Of a stretch of DNA of 64,000 nt, positions 1 to 11,579 are shown in pieces. The notes under the pieces are model-generated. The model was not told the origin of the DNA, did no database searches, and was given only the letters and a program-made list of their open reading frames with translations. Source of the stretch: Tillus elongatus (Eukaryota; Arthropoda; Insecta; Coleoptera; Cleridae); NCBI GenBank assembly GCA_964006375.1, contig OZ023264.1, positions 17,536,717 through 17,600,716 on the forward strand, in the 5' to 3' direction. The number at the start of each line of letters is the position of its first letter. Position 1 is the first letter of the stretch. A program made the translations under genes and the position numbers.

Positions 1-159
1 CTAACAATCTCCTAGATATGTGTCTAAGTCGTTATTTTCCTTTATTTCGTTAAAATATGAGCAAAAAATCCATTGTAAATCAAAATGGTTTTGTGTACAT
101 TGTCAAACCTTGAACAATTAACATGTATTATAGGATATACCTGCTAATTAATACATGTC

Positions 160-235
160 CAGCGTAGCTCAGTGGCCTGAGTTTCTGTACATCGTATAAT
201 CGACTCCTACATGACGAGTTCTAATCCCAGTTAGT
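160..235 (+). other. tRNA-like sequence (SINE head or tRNA pseudogene)
   Basis: An A-box-like stretch (GTAGCTCAGTGGCC) is followed about 45 bases later by a B-box-like stretch (GAGTTCTAATCCC), the spacing of an internal RNA polymerase III promoter. The acceptor stem does not close cleanly, so this is more likely a decayed tRNA-derived SINE head than a working tRNA. No long poly-T follows at once. The call rests on the two boxes only. Confidence 0.3.
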
Positions 236-470
236 GACTTTACTTTTTATCAATTTTTTTTAGTCTCATTTCACTTTACCGTTATCTAATTAGATTTTTG
301 TTATTCCGGTGAATGTTTTAGCCAGTTTTTGTATAAAAAATAATTTGATAAAGAGATGAAGGTTTTAAGACTTAATTAAATTTGAATAGCATATCTGGTT
401 GTTTGTTCTTGAAACCGTTCCATATTTTATACAGTCGTAGACTTTTCCCGCGGCTTCACAAATGCTTGTT

Positions 471-586
471 TTAGTGAATTTTCTTTAAAAAAAAATCACT
501 AACGAAGAGATCACCACTTTTGAATTTAGAAAAAAATTCTTCTAATGACTGCGAACGAGGCCCCCTAGAACCCATATCCAGGGCCA

Positions 587-658
<72 letters not shown>

Positions 659-1194
659 CTATACATACATATAGATTTATATGTATAAAGAGTGAACAAT
701 TTACCAAAATTTAGGTCTATTAGTTTAGAGACAAAAAAGTTAGAGGCATTTAAAGAACAAAAATTGGGGTTTTCCTCAAAACGTAAAAAGTCGCGATTTG
801 AAACGTCAAAATTGGCAACATTTAGGCAAAAAACCTGAAAAAATACGGATTGTGTAAAGAGTGTTCTGCAAACCCTTAACTTTCAGCTTCAACCATTATT
901 GCTCTTCATTTCACTAAAATATTTACAGAAAATTCATTTCAAAAAGAACCTTTCTCTGGTGCTTTGGCAGTAGTTTTATTTAAGTTTATAGTTTAACGGT
1001 CTATAATTTTTAGCTAATTTTCATAGAAAAAAATCGTTAATGAGGAGACCGCAGCTTTTGAATTCTAAAAGGATTTCTTCAAATGAGCGCAAACTAGCCC
1101 CCCTAGAATTCATATCCGAGTTTACTTTCTGTTTACATATATACAGGGTGACGCACTTCTACGGTAAAGCTCAATATAATTGTTATTATGCAAG
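471..1194 (-). repeat. TAH repeat copy 1 (3' hairpin, (TA)n, body)
   Basis: Minus-strand copy of the TAH family. The hairpin end lies at 471-502, the conserved GGGGTC/GGCCCCCTAG block at about 570-585, and (TA)n at 595-654. The body then runs to 1194, where a LINE 3' tail begins. A second, internal hairpin-end-like block lies at about 1035-1130, so the body already contains a duplicated end. No coding potential is seen. Confidence 0.8.
595..654. repeat. (TA)n microsatellite
   Basis: An almost pure TA dinucleotide run at the fixed microsatellite position of TAH copy 1. Confidence 0.97.
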
Positions 1195-3092
1195 ATTTTT
1201 TTATTTCAACAACACACCACGAGGGCTCACAGCCTAAATACTATCGTACAGTGGGTGTCGACAAGGAGGAAAGAGGCAACTTGTTAATTCTGGACTTGAG
1301 GGTTTGGGGGTTCGGAGGAGAAGAAAAACATGTACCGACAGGGAATTCCATGTCCTCGGAACAAAAGAGCGGGCATAACAAGATGTCCTATATATGGTCA
1401 CCTGGACAGTAAAAGGGAGCATTCGCTCTGATTCCCTGGTAGATCTGTTGAGAGCAGCAGGTGGAGGAACTATGGAAGAAAACTCCTCTGAGCAGTGCCC
1501 GTGCAGATATCTATAAAAGAGAGAGAGAGAGAAAGAGAAAGAGAGAGAGAGGTTACCAACAGCACGTCGGTGTGCAAGAGATGGCAGCGTTTGGGTGAGG
1601 GAAGGGTCACCGATGATACGTATATCTCTCTTCTAAATGGACTCCAGGATAGCGAGTGTAGAAGCGGTAGCGGCACCCCAGATGTGGGAGCAGTATTTGA
1701 GGTTTGGCCTTATTTGTGAAGTATATAAGGTATAGAGATTAGCTGGTGAAAAGTATTTGCGAGCCCGGAAGAGGAAACCTAATTTATTAGCAGCTGCTTC
1801 TGCAATTAATGTGACATGTTGGTGTCAATTGAGATGTCGATCCACAGAAATGTCAACAAGTGAAAAGGACTCATTACTTTGATTAACTTGGTTGTTCATT
1901 GTGATGGGTCTAGGGCTGGTGTATCTCTTATGAGAAAGAAATCAAGACTGTGATTTGGTGGGGTTGAATTTTTCCCAATTAATATCTTTTGGAGATCCAC
2001 ACAGACAGAACCGTCCATGAGTGTGCGATCCTCATCTATATGGGCTAAAGAGGCAGGCTTAGAATATTATATATTTGAGTGGAGGGTGCTGTCATCCACG
2101 TAACTGTGAACTGGGTTGGATGTGCTAGAGAGGAGGTCATTGATGTGGAGAAGAAACAAAGTAGGAGCTAAAGCTGAACCTTGAGGGACTCCTTAATTGG
2201 ATACAGTTTAGAGGAATGGCCATCCACAATAACAGAAATGCTTGGTTGGAGAGGATATTTGCTGTTCAGGTACAGAGTTTTGGTGGTAGATCATAGGCCG
2301 GAAGTTTTTTAAGCAGCGCTGCGTGCCAGACCTGGTCGAATGCTTTGAATATATGTCTAGAGCGACAATCTGGGATTCACCGTGTAGTTCCATAGACTTG
2401 TTCCAAGAATGGGTGACAAGGGAAAGGAGGTCGGCAGTTGATCTGCGCTGACAGAATCCATACTGACTGTCTTGGATTAGACTGTGTTTTTTAAGAAATT
2501 TTAGTCATTCGGTGTTTATATACTTTTCCATCACTTTAGAGACGACTGAAAGGAGAGAAATAGGCCTGTAGTTGCTAGGAAGCGCTTTGGATCTTTTCTT
2601 GAGGACGAGTTGTACTCGAGCAGTTTTCCAGTTACTAGGGAATATGCCTCTATTGTAAGATATCTGAAACGGACGAGTCAGGACAGGAGCAAGTTCTGGT
2701 GAGCATTATTTAAGAACAATTGCTGGAATCTCGTCATAGCCAAAGGCTTTCCTGATATTAAGAGAAGAGAGCATCTTTCGTGCTTTTTTAGTTTTGAAAA
2801 TGATATCCGTTATTTTATGCGCGACATTGGGGACTGTTGGTGGTTGAACATTTGAAGGTGGGTTGAAAGTATAATTGCCGGCGAACAACGATGCAAAAAG
2901 TTCAGCCTTGCACAGGACGGTAGAATCAGTTTCATCCTCTTAAACAAGAGGTGGGAACGTGGTCTTGCAGAAATTATTCCCAATAGATTTAGCAATATTC
3001 CAAAAGGGTTTGCTGCCGTTGGAGCTTGAGAGGACTTTGCTTTTGATGTGGTAATTAAACGAGTTTTTTGTCTCAGTAAAAATGCAGACATT
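1195..3092 (-). mobile_element. 5'-truncated Jockey/CR1-type LINE, copy 1
   Basis: The LINE lies on the minus strand with its 3' tail (T-run, then the TTTCAACAACACACC end shared by all copies) at 1195 and its 5' break near 3092. Translated fragments match the reverse transcriptase of the better copies at 16-18 kb and 59-60 kb, but frameshifts and stops break it throughout. A (GA)n expansion occurs near 1520-1550, just downstream of the region coding for the C-terminus. Only the reverse transcriptase half and 3' end remain, and the endonuclease is absent. It abuts TAH copy 1 on the left. This is a dead copy. Confidence 0.9.
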
Positions 3093-3880
3093 GCTCAAAA
3101 ATGAGTTTATGTAGGCCATATTTCAACAAAAATGAGTTTATGTGCGCAATATTACTCTTAGGCAGCTTAATATTAATTTGTGAAAATTTTCATTTGAGGT
3201 GCAAACTGTGACGTGTTTTTTTTATATTACCACACATTTCTGTGTCTCTAAGAAATGATATCTCAATCTAAACGAGCTAATATCTGATGACGTTAAATGA
3301 ATAATTTATCAATTAGTCATACACACGACGAGAAGAATGATGACATTTTTTCTGTCATGACTGAGCACAGCCTCGCCCGACCCGTCGATCATCCTAATGT
3401 TGGTAGTTCTGGTTGACTACACAGAAGTAGCGTCTTCCGGATGTGCGTCAGCATCGGAAATACTGCAGAAACAAGTGAATATATGGCCCCCACAGCCAGC
3501 TTTCCGCTAGCCAACAGAAATATTCAGCGATTTCTTTTATAGTCTTGTTTACCAGCGCTGGCGGATAGAAAAGAGGGATATATTCCAGAAACTTTTTCAA
3601 TACATCTTTATGCTCTTCCAGGGAACGCCCAATTAAATTAAGTTTTATTTTACGCCTTATAAGGCAGTTGTTGAAACGAAAAGTCTTAGGGAATGTATTG
3701 GTGGAGATAATCTGTTTAGATTGGTCGCATGTTGGTCTGGATTTTGATTGAATTTATACAGTTTCTTAAATTTGAGTTTTATGTTTTGCCGTTTGTAGTT
3801 ATTTTTTACTGACAAATGATTAAATCAGCAGTTAAAATTATTGTGGATATACGGTTCGAGAGCGAACTAAAATAACGTCT
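3093..3880. other. Unassigned stretch without recognised gene
   Basis: No confident gene or known repeat was found. A minus-strand open stretch around 3455-3630 translates without stops and includes LEEHKDVLKKFLEYI, vaguely like a retroelement polymerase linker, but there are no catalytic motifs to support that. Confidence 0.4.
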
Positions 3881-4848
3881 GGACGCAGCAAGTCCTTTAT
3901 AGATGTGAATTTTCTTAAAATGTTTTTAATAGAAAATATGTCTCTTTAATGCAAGCAGGAATCAATTTGGTCACCGGGAGAACCTATATAGTAGAAACAA
4001 TGTACCATATATTACCAACATAACTTGTTTGAAAATGTACAAAAAATTTCCGAAAATAAACTTAAAACGTTTCTGAGAAAACTTGTTTCCTAGATGACGA
4101 ACCTTAGATTAATATCGAATTGCGTTATTGAATTTAATGAAAATTCGCTACTAAAACGCGCTTACTGCGTCTCGATTCGTTTTACAAACATGCATCATAT
4201 TTCGATAAAAATGCAATAAGGAATGTTCAAAAAAAAAGTAGGTATCACCAACTACTTATGAGCCATCCTGTGGTTGTCAAAAATTTTTTATAAGATGCAG
4301 CTCATAACACCCTATAGGTAACGTATACAATTTTTTCTCGTATCTTGCATAATAACAAGTATATTGAGCTTTACCGTAGAAATGCATCACCTTGTATGTA
4401 TGTAAACAGAAAGTAAATCCGGATATGGATTCTAGGGGGCCTAGTTTGCGCTCATTTGAAGAAAACTTTTTAGAATTCAAAAGCCGCGGTCTTCTCAATA
4501 ACGAATTTTTTCTATGAAAATTAGCTAAAATTATAGACCGTTAAACCATAAATTTAACTCAAACTACTTCCAAAGCATCAGACAAAGGGTGTATTTGAAA
4601 TTAATTTTCTGAAAATATTTTATTAAAATGAAGGGCAATGATGGTTTAAGCTCAAACTTAAGGGTTTGCAGAACATTTTTTACATAATCCGTATTTCATT
4701 CAAGTTCTCTGCCTAAATGTTGCCAATTTTGACGTTTCAAATCGCGACTTTTTATGTTTTGAGGAAACCCCCAATTTTTTTTTCTTTAAATTCCTCTAAC
4801 TTTTTTATATTTAAACTTACAGACCTAAATTTTGATAAATTGTTTGCC

Positions 4849-4930
<82 letters not shown>

Positions 4931-5050
4931 GAAACTGACCCTGGATATGGGTCCAAGGGGTCCTAGTTCGCGCTCATTTGAAGAAATGTTTCCTAAATTC
5001 AAAAGTGGGGGTCTCCTCGTTAGTGAATTTTTTTAAAGAAAATGCATTAA
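3881..5050 (+). repeat. TAH repeat copy 2, near full length
   Basis: Starts with GGACGCAGCAAG at 3881 and ends with a decayed hairpin (TTAGTGAATTTT) near 5020-5050. Inside is an inverted copy of the 5' end at about 4140-4175, a partial internal 3' end block at 4405-4530, (TA)n at 4852-4927, and the GACCCTGGATATGG block after it. This order is the same as in the full copy at 47.4-48.8 kb. Confidence 0.8.
4852..4927. repeat. (TA)n microsatellite
   Basis: TA run at the fixed microsatellite position of TAH copy 2. Confidence 0.97.
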
Positions 5051-5165
5051 AACAAGCACTTGTGAAGTCACGGGAAAAGTCTACGCGAATTTTTTTACAG
5101 ATGATTGGTTTTTATAAATGACATGTTGCTCATCTTTGTTTCAACGGTAATTTAAATTAAACGTT

Positions 5166-5663
5166 TTAGCAGGTATTGTTGGTGACAATTTAATGGGCCC
5201 AGTGGTTATACCTGTTCAATTAACTGGAGCTGCTTACTTGGACTTTATAAAGAACAGATTGCCTCCATTGCTTGAAGACCTATGTTTGCAAATTCGACAA
5301 GACTTAATTTTTATGCACGATCGCGCTCCACCCCATTACACGCATCCTGTCTTAACGAAAACTACCATATAAGATGGATTGGTAGTGGAGAATATGCACC
5401 TAACACTTGGTCACCTAGATCTCCTAATATCGCGCCATTGGCCTTTTACTAATGGGGCACCTCGAAAAAAAATTTCTACGGTACGCCTGTTGAAATCAAG
5501 GAGGAATTATGGAAAAGATTTGTTGCAGCTCCTGGCGAGATACGTCAAATTCCTGATGTTTTTAGTAATGTAACAAATTTACTTCTACGCCAAGCAAATG
5601 CTTGTATTAGGCAAAATGGTGAATGCTTTGACCACTTATTAAGATTTTTTAAGTATAAAGCTA
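5166..5663 (+). pseudogene. DD41D Tc1/mariner transposase, C-terminal fragment (F1)
   Basis: Translation from about 5170 gives GIVGDNLMGP, then LPPLLEDLCLQIRQ, then FMHDRAPPHY, which carries the second catalytic Asp. The fragment ends with FDHLLRFFKYKAT and a stop at 5663. These are hallmarks of IS630-Tc1-mariner transposases with the DD41D spacing seen elsewhere in this window. The frame is broken at least twice between 5340 and 5560. The N-terminal half, including the DNA-binding domain and first Asp, is missing. Similarity begins directly after GTTTTAG, which resembles a splice acceptor. It is certainly inactive. Confidence 0.75.
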
Positions 5664-5811
5664 CATGATGATCTAGAATTTCCTGATAAAATTTTTATGA
5701 GTGACGAGTGCCGATTTCACAATGATGGAGTAGTAAACCGCCACAACTGCCATTATTGGGCAGTGGTAAATCCGCGTTGGAATAGAGAAACAAATTTCCT
5801 GCGTATTTGGG
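5664..5811 (+). pseudogene. DD41D transposase, middle fragment upstream of LINE (F2a)
   Basis: Translation gives MSDECRFHNDG, which carries the first catalytic Asp, then NRHNCHYW and a stretch ending IWG. That is the middle of a mariner-type transposase. It begins right after the stop codon of F1, so the fragments are out of the normal order and come from two elements. It ends at a GGGGTAAG sequence where the LINE begins. Its continuation (F2b) resumes at 7734. The same fragment recurs at 62.9-63.03 kb. Confidence 0.75.
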
Positions 5812-7733
5812 GTAAGAAGAAACCGCTATGTTCGCATTCTTTCTGAGCCAAAAAACTCGTTTAATAACCACATCAAAAACAAAGTCCTCTTAAGCTCCAG
5901 CGGCAGCAAACCCTTCTTGACTCTTGCTGAATCTATTGGGAATAATTTCTGCAAGAGCACGTCCCCAACTCTTGTCTCAGGGGATGAAATTGTTTCTACC
6001 GCCCTGGGCAAGGCTGAACTTTTTGCCTCGTTGTTCGCCGGCAATTATACTCTCAACCCACCTCCAAATGTTTAACCACCAACAGTCCCCAATGTCGCGC
6101 ATAAAATGACGGATATCATTTTCAAAACTAAAAAGGTACGAAAGATGCTCTCTTCTTTTAATACCAGGAAAGCCTCTGGTCTTGACGAGATCCCAGCAAT
6201 TGTTCTCAAAAAATGCGCACCAGAACTTGCTCCTGTCCTGACTCGTCTGTTTCAGACATCTTACAATAGATATTCCCCAGTAACTGGAAAACTGCTCGAG
6301 TACAACCCGTCCACAAGAAAGGATCGAAAGCGCTTCCTAGCAACTACAGGCCTATTTCTCCCCTTTCAGTCATCTCTAAAGTGATGGAAAAGTTGATAGA
6401 CCCGAATTACTAAAATTTCTTGAAAAACACAGTCTAATCCACGACAGGCACTATGGATTCCGTCAGCGCAGATCAACTGTCGACCTCCTTTCCTTTGTCA
6501 CCCATTCTTGTAACAAGTCTATGAAACTACACGGCGAATCCCAGATTGTCGCTCTAGACATATCCAAAACATTCGACCAGGTCTGGCACGCAGCGTTGCT
6601 TAATAAACTACCGGCCTATGGCCTACCACCAAAACTCTGTACGTGGACAGCAAATTTCCTCTCCAACCGGAGCATTTCTGTTGTCGTGGATGGCCATTCC
6701 TCCAAACTGTATCCAATTAATGCAGAAGTTCCTCAAGGTTCAGCTTTAGCCCCTAATTTGTTTCTTCTCCACATCAATGACCTCCTCTCTAGCACATCCA
6801 ACCCAGTTCACAGTTACGCAGAAGACAGCACCCTCCATTCAAATATACAATATTCTAAGCCTGTCTCTTTAGCCCAATTATATGAGGATCGCAGACTCAT
6901 GGAGGGTTATATCTCGGTGGATCTCCAAAAAATATTAGACTGGGGAAGTAGAAATCTTGTACAATTTAACCCCACCAAATCACAGTCTTGCTTTCTTTCT
7001 CATAAGAGATACACCAGCCCTAGACCCATCACAATAAGCAACCAAGTTATTCAAAGTAATGAGTTCTTTTCACTTGTTGTCATCTCTGTGGATTGAAATC
7101 TCAATTGGCACCAACATGTCACATCAATTGCAGAAGCGGCTGCTAAGAAATTAGGTTTCCTCTTCCGGGCTCGCAAATACTTTTCACCAGCTAATCTCTA
7201 TACTTTATACACTTTACAAATAAGACCAAACCTCGAATACTGCTCTCACATCTGGGGTGCTGCTGCCTCTTCTACATTCGCTATCCTGGACTCCATTCAG
7301 AAGAGAGCTATACGTCTCATCGGTGACCCTACCAACACCCAAAGGCTGCCATCCCTTGCCCACCGACGTGCTGTTGGTGAGCTCTCTCTCTTTTATAGAT
7401 ATCTGCACGGGCATTGCTCAGAGGAGCTTTCTTCCATAGTTCCTCCACCTGTTGCCCCCAACAGATCTACCTGGGGAACAGAGCGAATGCACCCTTTTAC
7501 TGTCCAGGTCACCAGACATCGACCATCTTGTTATGCCCGCTCCTTTGTCTCGAGGACTTCCAAGTTGTGGAATTCCTTGCCGGCACATGTTTTTCCTTCT
7601 CCCCCGAAACTTCAAGTCCAGAATTAACAAGTTGCCTCTTTACTCCTTGTCGACACCCACGGTACGATAGTATTTAGACAGTAAGCTCTCGTGGTGTGTT
7701 ATTGAAATAAAAAATTAAAAAAATTAATTTCAG
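5812..7733 (+). other. Putative intron-like interval containing a LINE
   Basis: The interval starts with GTAAGA and ends with TTAATTTCAG, both close to splice consensus. Removing it would join codon TGG-G to GT-GCG-ATC, giving W-G-A-I-F in one frame across the transposase halves F2a and F2b. That fits the transposase family alignment. No transcript evidence is available; this is inference from boundaries and reading frame. Confidence 0.4.
5817..7722 (+). mobile_element. 5'-truncated Jockey/CR1-type LINE, copy 2
   Basis: Plus-strand copy from the linker just upstream of the reverse transcriptase to the common 3' end. An intact stretch at 6521-7096 carries VALDISKTFDQVWH, EVPQGSALAP and a changed catalytic box (YAEDS in place of YADDS). 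Upstream, frameshifts break the fingers domain near 6270-6420, and the thumb and C-terminal parts are in other frames. The copy sits inside a DD41D transposase remnant. It has the same 5' truncation point and left flank as copy 7 at 63 kb, so the two are duplicates rather than independent insertions. Confidence 0.9.
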
Positions 7734-8165
7734 GTGCGATCTTTTTAATGGACGATTCATTGGACCATAGGTTTATGAAGGTATTTTGAATGGTGATATT
7801 TATTGATCATTTTTGACTGAAGTCTTACCTGCACTCATGGAAGACAAACATAAATAAACGTTTAAATATGTGGTGACAAAGACACAGCGTGTCAGCGCAC
7901 AACTCCTTGATTGTGTCAAATTTTTTAAACAATAAGTTTGGAACAAAGTGGACAAGAAACCTAGGGCCAGTCAGGTGGCCCGCAAACTCGCCTGACCTGA
8001 CACCATTATATTATTTTTATGGGGTTATGTAAAACATGTGGTCTATTCTGTACAGTTAAGAAATTTGGAGGATTTGAGAAAGAAAATTACTCGTGCCTGC
8101 AGGGAAATTTCACCTCAATTTATCAGAAATGCATATACTGTGGAGCTTATTAAACGATATGACGT
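7734..8165 (+). pseudogene. DD41D transposase, C-terminal half downstream of LINE (F2b)
   Basis: Translation gives AIF followed by NGRFIGP-like sequence, a decayed second-Asp region, then VRWPANSPDLTPL with the third Asp lost to Tyr, and finally LEDLRKKITRACREISPQF. It continues F2a, which stops at 5811, with the LINE lying between them. Several frameshifts and stops are present, so the gene is dead. Confidence 0.7.
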
Positions 8166-8319
8166 TACCTCTCTATACGCAAAATGTTCTTTATTAAAAT
8201 TCGCTAAAAATTATAATTTCCTCAAACAAACCAGAAATAAACCAGTTCGTACATATATCGCCTACTATTTATTCAAGAACCACTCGACTCCAGAACTAAA
8301 TTGGCCATCTTCTTGATAC

Positions 8320-8844
8320 TCTATTGACATTCTGAATCAACAGAATCTGTCATATGTCGTAAGAGCGCTCTAACCAATCCCGCAGAATAGTCACGGTAAT
8401 TGCAGATCAAACATTATCACGTCATAAATGAAACAATAACAGAATCAGTGACTATAACTAAACGGGTGTGTCTCCATCTGACAGATGAGTAGTGGTTTCT
8501 CTAATTTCTAACGATGTGCTCAACTAACGGTCCTATAATTATAATGAGTTGAGTTGTTAATGCAATAAACTGAGCCCCTGCCCGAGCAATGTCGTTAAGT
8601 AGTAACCCTTATGTAAAAACCTCCCTCGCATTCATGGGATGGATGGCCAGGGTGCTGGATTCAACATAGGGAGACAGACCTCTGGGAGCATTAGAATGGA
8701 GCGATACAATCAGTATTGTAGAAAATAATTGAGCAGTTGTAATTTATAATTTTTTTAAGTCAGCAAAACACATAGGCATAAACACACACACACACACACG
8801 CACAACCAAAATGTTCAGCGATTGTATAATATTTTAAAAAGTCT
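8320..8844. other. Unassigned stretch with a short (CA)n
   Basis: No recognised gene. A (CA)n run of about nine repeats lies at 8782-8799, just before TAH copy 3. Confidence 0.5.
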
Positions 8845-9314
8845 GGACGCAGCAAGTGCGTTATGATAGTGAATTTTCATAGAAATGATCTAGCACAAAA
8901 TATTTTATTATAACTTTTTTTTCTTGTAACTTGGAATTCTAAATTTTGGTGTATAGTTTACTTTTTATATCGTAAACCTACCTACCAAATTTGGTTATCA
9001 TAGATTTTTAATTTTTCAAGATAAATTTTTTTTTTCAAACGAAAACCTACAATTTTCTCGGAAAACCTCGTCCGATTTTTTCTATTAACGAACTTATCAA
9101 AGCCATTTACAAAAGGAAGGTACATGCCAAATTTTATCAAAATAGACCTATTATTCTTTGAGATAAAAATTTTTTTGGAATAAAAACTCAAAATTTTCCC
9201 AGAAAACCTCCTCCGATTTTCCTGACTAACGAACTTATCCAAGCCATTTATAAAAGAAAGGTACGTGCCAAATTTTATCAAAATCGGCCCATTATTTTTT
9301 GAGTTATCGGTGTG

Positions 9315-9413
<99 letters not shown>

Positions 9414-9549
9414 TAGATATATAAAAATTGAAACTGACCCCGGATATGGGTTCTAGGGGTCCTAGTTCGCGCTCATTTGCAAAAAATTATTCAAAATTCA
9501 AAAGTCGGGATCTCCCCATTAGTGAATTTTTTCTACGAAAATTCACTAA
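8845..9549 (+). repeat. TAH repeat copy 3, short form
   Basis: Complete short copy: GGACGCAGCAAG start, two internal units of about 140 bp (each with GGAAAACCTCsTCCGATTTT-like sequence), (TA)n at 9319-9411, the GACCCCGGATATGG block, and the terminal hairpin ending CACTAA at 9549. It is followed at once by the start of copy 4 in the same orientation. Confidence 0.88.
9319..9411. repeat. (TA)n microsatellite
   Basis: TA run inside TAH copy 3, preceded by the GAGTTATCGGTGTGATAC block. Confidence 0.97.
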
Positions 9550-9556
9550 AAAGTCT

Positions 9557-9830
9557 GGACGCAGCAAGTGCGTTATGGTAGTCAATTTCCATAGAAATGG
9601 TCTGGTATATAGTTTCCTTTTAATATCAGTAACGTACCAAATTTGATTACCATAGCTGTTTTGTTTTTGGAGATAAAAATGTTTTCCGAAAGAAAACTTA
9701 AAATTTTCCCGGAAAAAGTGGCTCGATTTTCCTGGCCAACGAACATATCCAAGCCACTTACAAAAGGTAAGTACACGCCATATTTTATCAAACTCGGCCT
9801 ATTATTTTTTGAATTATCAGTGTGACACAA
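9557..9830 (+). repeat. TAH repeat copy 4, 3'-truncated, tandem to copy 3
   Basis: Starts GGACGCAGCAAGTGCG immediately after the hairpin end of copy 3. It has one body unit and stops at the GAGTTATCAGTGTGACAC block before a degenerate TA/TTA tract. The hairpin end is missing. Confidence 0.85.
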
Positions 9831-9839
9831 ATATATATT

Positions 9840-10290
9840 ATTATTATAGTTTATTGCCAAAAATGATACAGTATGTTAATACAAGAAGATCATTTTTAAA
9901 AAGATGGTATCACGACAAACAAATTGATACCCCACGTGATGAGTCTAGGCCCAACCGTTTCAGAGTTATTCATTTGTTTATTTAAAATATTGGTCTAGTT
10001 TGGTGCGTAAATGCTTCGATGCTGCACAATGTTTGGCTGCATATTTACTAGAGTTAATTTTATACACTCCTTACCATAACAAAATGCAACATTGTAATTC
10101 TTAATGCAACCTGCCTATACATAGTGTTAAATTTCGCAAAACCTAAATTTTCTCGAAAAAACGCTCTGTATATTAGAACGTTATTAAATGCGCATTTTCA
10201 TGGCCTTTTTAGCAATAACACGTTTGATGACATTATTTTCAACGGTTTCAAAGATATTAAGGCCCACTTACTGAATTAGCCATTTTTATA
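9840..10290. other. Unassigned stretch without recognised gene
   Basis: AT-rich sequence with no recognised gene, RNA or repeat. Confidence 0.5.
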
Positions 10291-10509
10291 TAAATTAAAG
10301 TAAATACTTCACGTTAATATGCAACACCCTGTATTTTATATCATCTTTAAATAGTTTACGTGATACCTTTAATTCATACTGCATAAAAAAACTAAAGTGT
10401 GTGTGATGTAAAAGAGCAAAACATTTAATGCATATATTAACAGGGTTTAAATCAACAAGAACAACACTAAATCGAAATTCACAAAATAAACAACAAAAAT
10501 TCAACACAG

Positions 10510-11566
10510 TAAATGTTCAGGTTGGGAGCCGTCATTATCGATACAAATTTGTAATCTCTATCTTAAGTTGTTTTGCACGTTAGACAATGTTGTTTCGCGT
10601 ACAGAATTGAAAGCCTCTGGAATTCCAGCGCCCATGTCCTCCGTGGTTATTGGTGGAGTCGCATACAGTTTACCTTTAATGTCACCCCACAAAAAGAAAT
10701 ATATTTTGGAAAGATCAGGAGATCTTGCTGGCCAAGGGGTTGGTCCACCTCTATCTATCCATCGTTCTTCAAAATTATGGTTTAAAAATGCTCTAACAGC
10801 TCATGTTGAATGTGGAGGCGCTCCATCGTGTTAATACCACATTTCACCCCGGAGTTGTAGAGGAATTTCTACTAACAGCTCTGGTAGATCATTATTCCAG
10901 AAATTTAGATAACGCTCACCGGTGAGAGTTCCGTCGAAAAAATACGGTTCGATTAAATACGGACCCAAAATTCCAGCCCATACGTTTATGGACCACCTAT
11001 GCTGACGATCCACTGGCCACGAAAAATGTGGATTTATATCAGCATAATAATGCAAATTGTGCATGTTAATTCCTCCATAGTTTGAAAATTTTGCTTTCTG
11101 TAAATAGCACTTTTGCAAGTAATCCTGGTTCCTGGTTGTCCTTCTGTAGAGCCCAAATACAAACATTCAATCTTTGCTGCTTATTACTTGTAGACAGCTC
11201 TTGTACTTTTCTAACATAGTATGCGTGATATTTGTTTTCTTTAAACGATCTTTGAACAGAAGTTTTACTGATATTTAAATTCGAAGCTAACTGTCGCTGG
11301 CTGATATGTGGATTTTCAATGACTGGGGCTATTATGTTTACAGACGTACCTTCATTTAGAACAGTTTTGTTTCTTACGGGAGCCCGATACTGTACACTGC
11401 CGTATGCATCAAAACGAGCTTTTACCAATACCTATAAATGCTTTCAAATGAGGTTGTTGTCAATTCTGGAATTTCTGCCTATAGATTCTCTTTGCTAAGG
11501 CAAAATTTCCTTCACTTTCAACAATCACGTACAGCACTGACATAAGTTCTTCAGTAAACAACATGC
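10510..11566 (-). pseudogene. DD41D Tc1/mariner transposase, decayed
   Basis: Reads right to left. A start-like MLFTEELMSVLYVIVE lies near 11560. A helix-turn-helix stretch at about 11430-11230 includes HISQRQLASNLNISKTSVQR. Then come the region of the first Asp, NVWAGILGPYLIEPYFFDG, a HDGAPPHS second-Asp motif near 10830, and WPARSPDL near 10740. Stops and frameshifts separate these parts (for example a stop just before HDGAPPHS), and the third Asp position has changed to Tyr. Domain order is normal. The element is inactive, and its terminal repeats were not identified with confidence. Confidence 0.8.
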
Positions 11567-11579
11567 TGATATCAAGAAA

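Noticed and set aside
3455..3640. Possible retroelement polymerase fragment on the minus strand
   Set aside because: The open stretch has an LEEHKDVLKKFL segment but no catalytic or neighbouring motif, so similarity could be chance.
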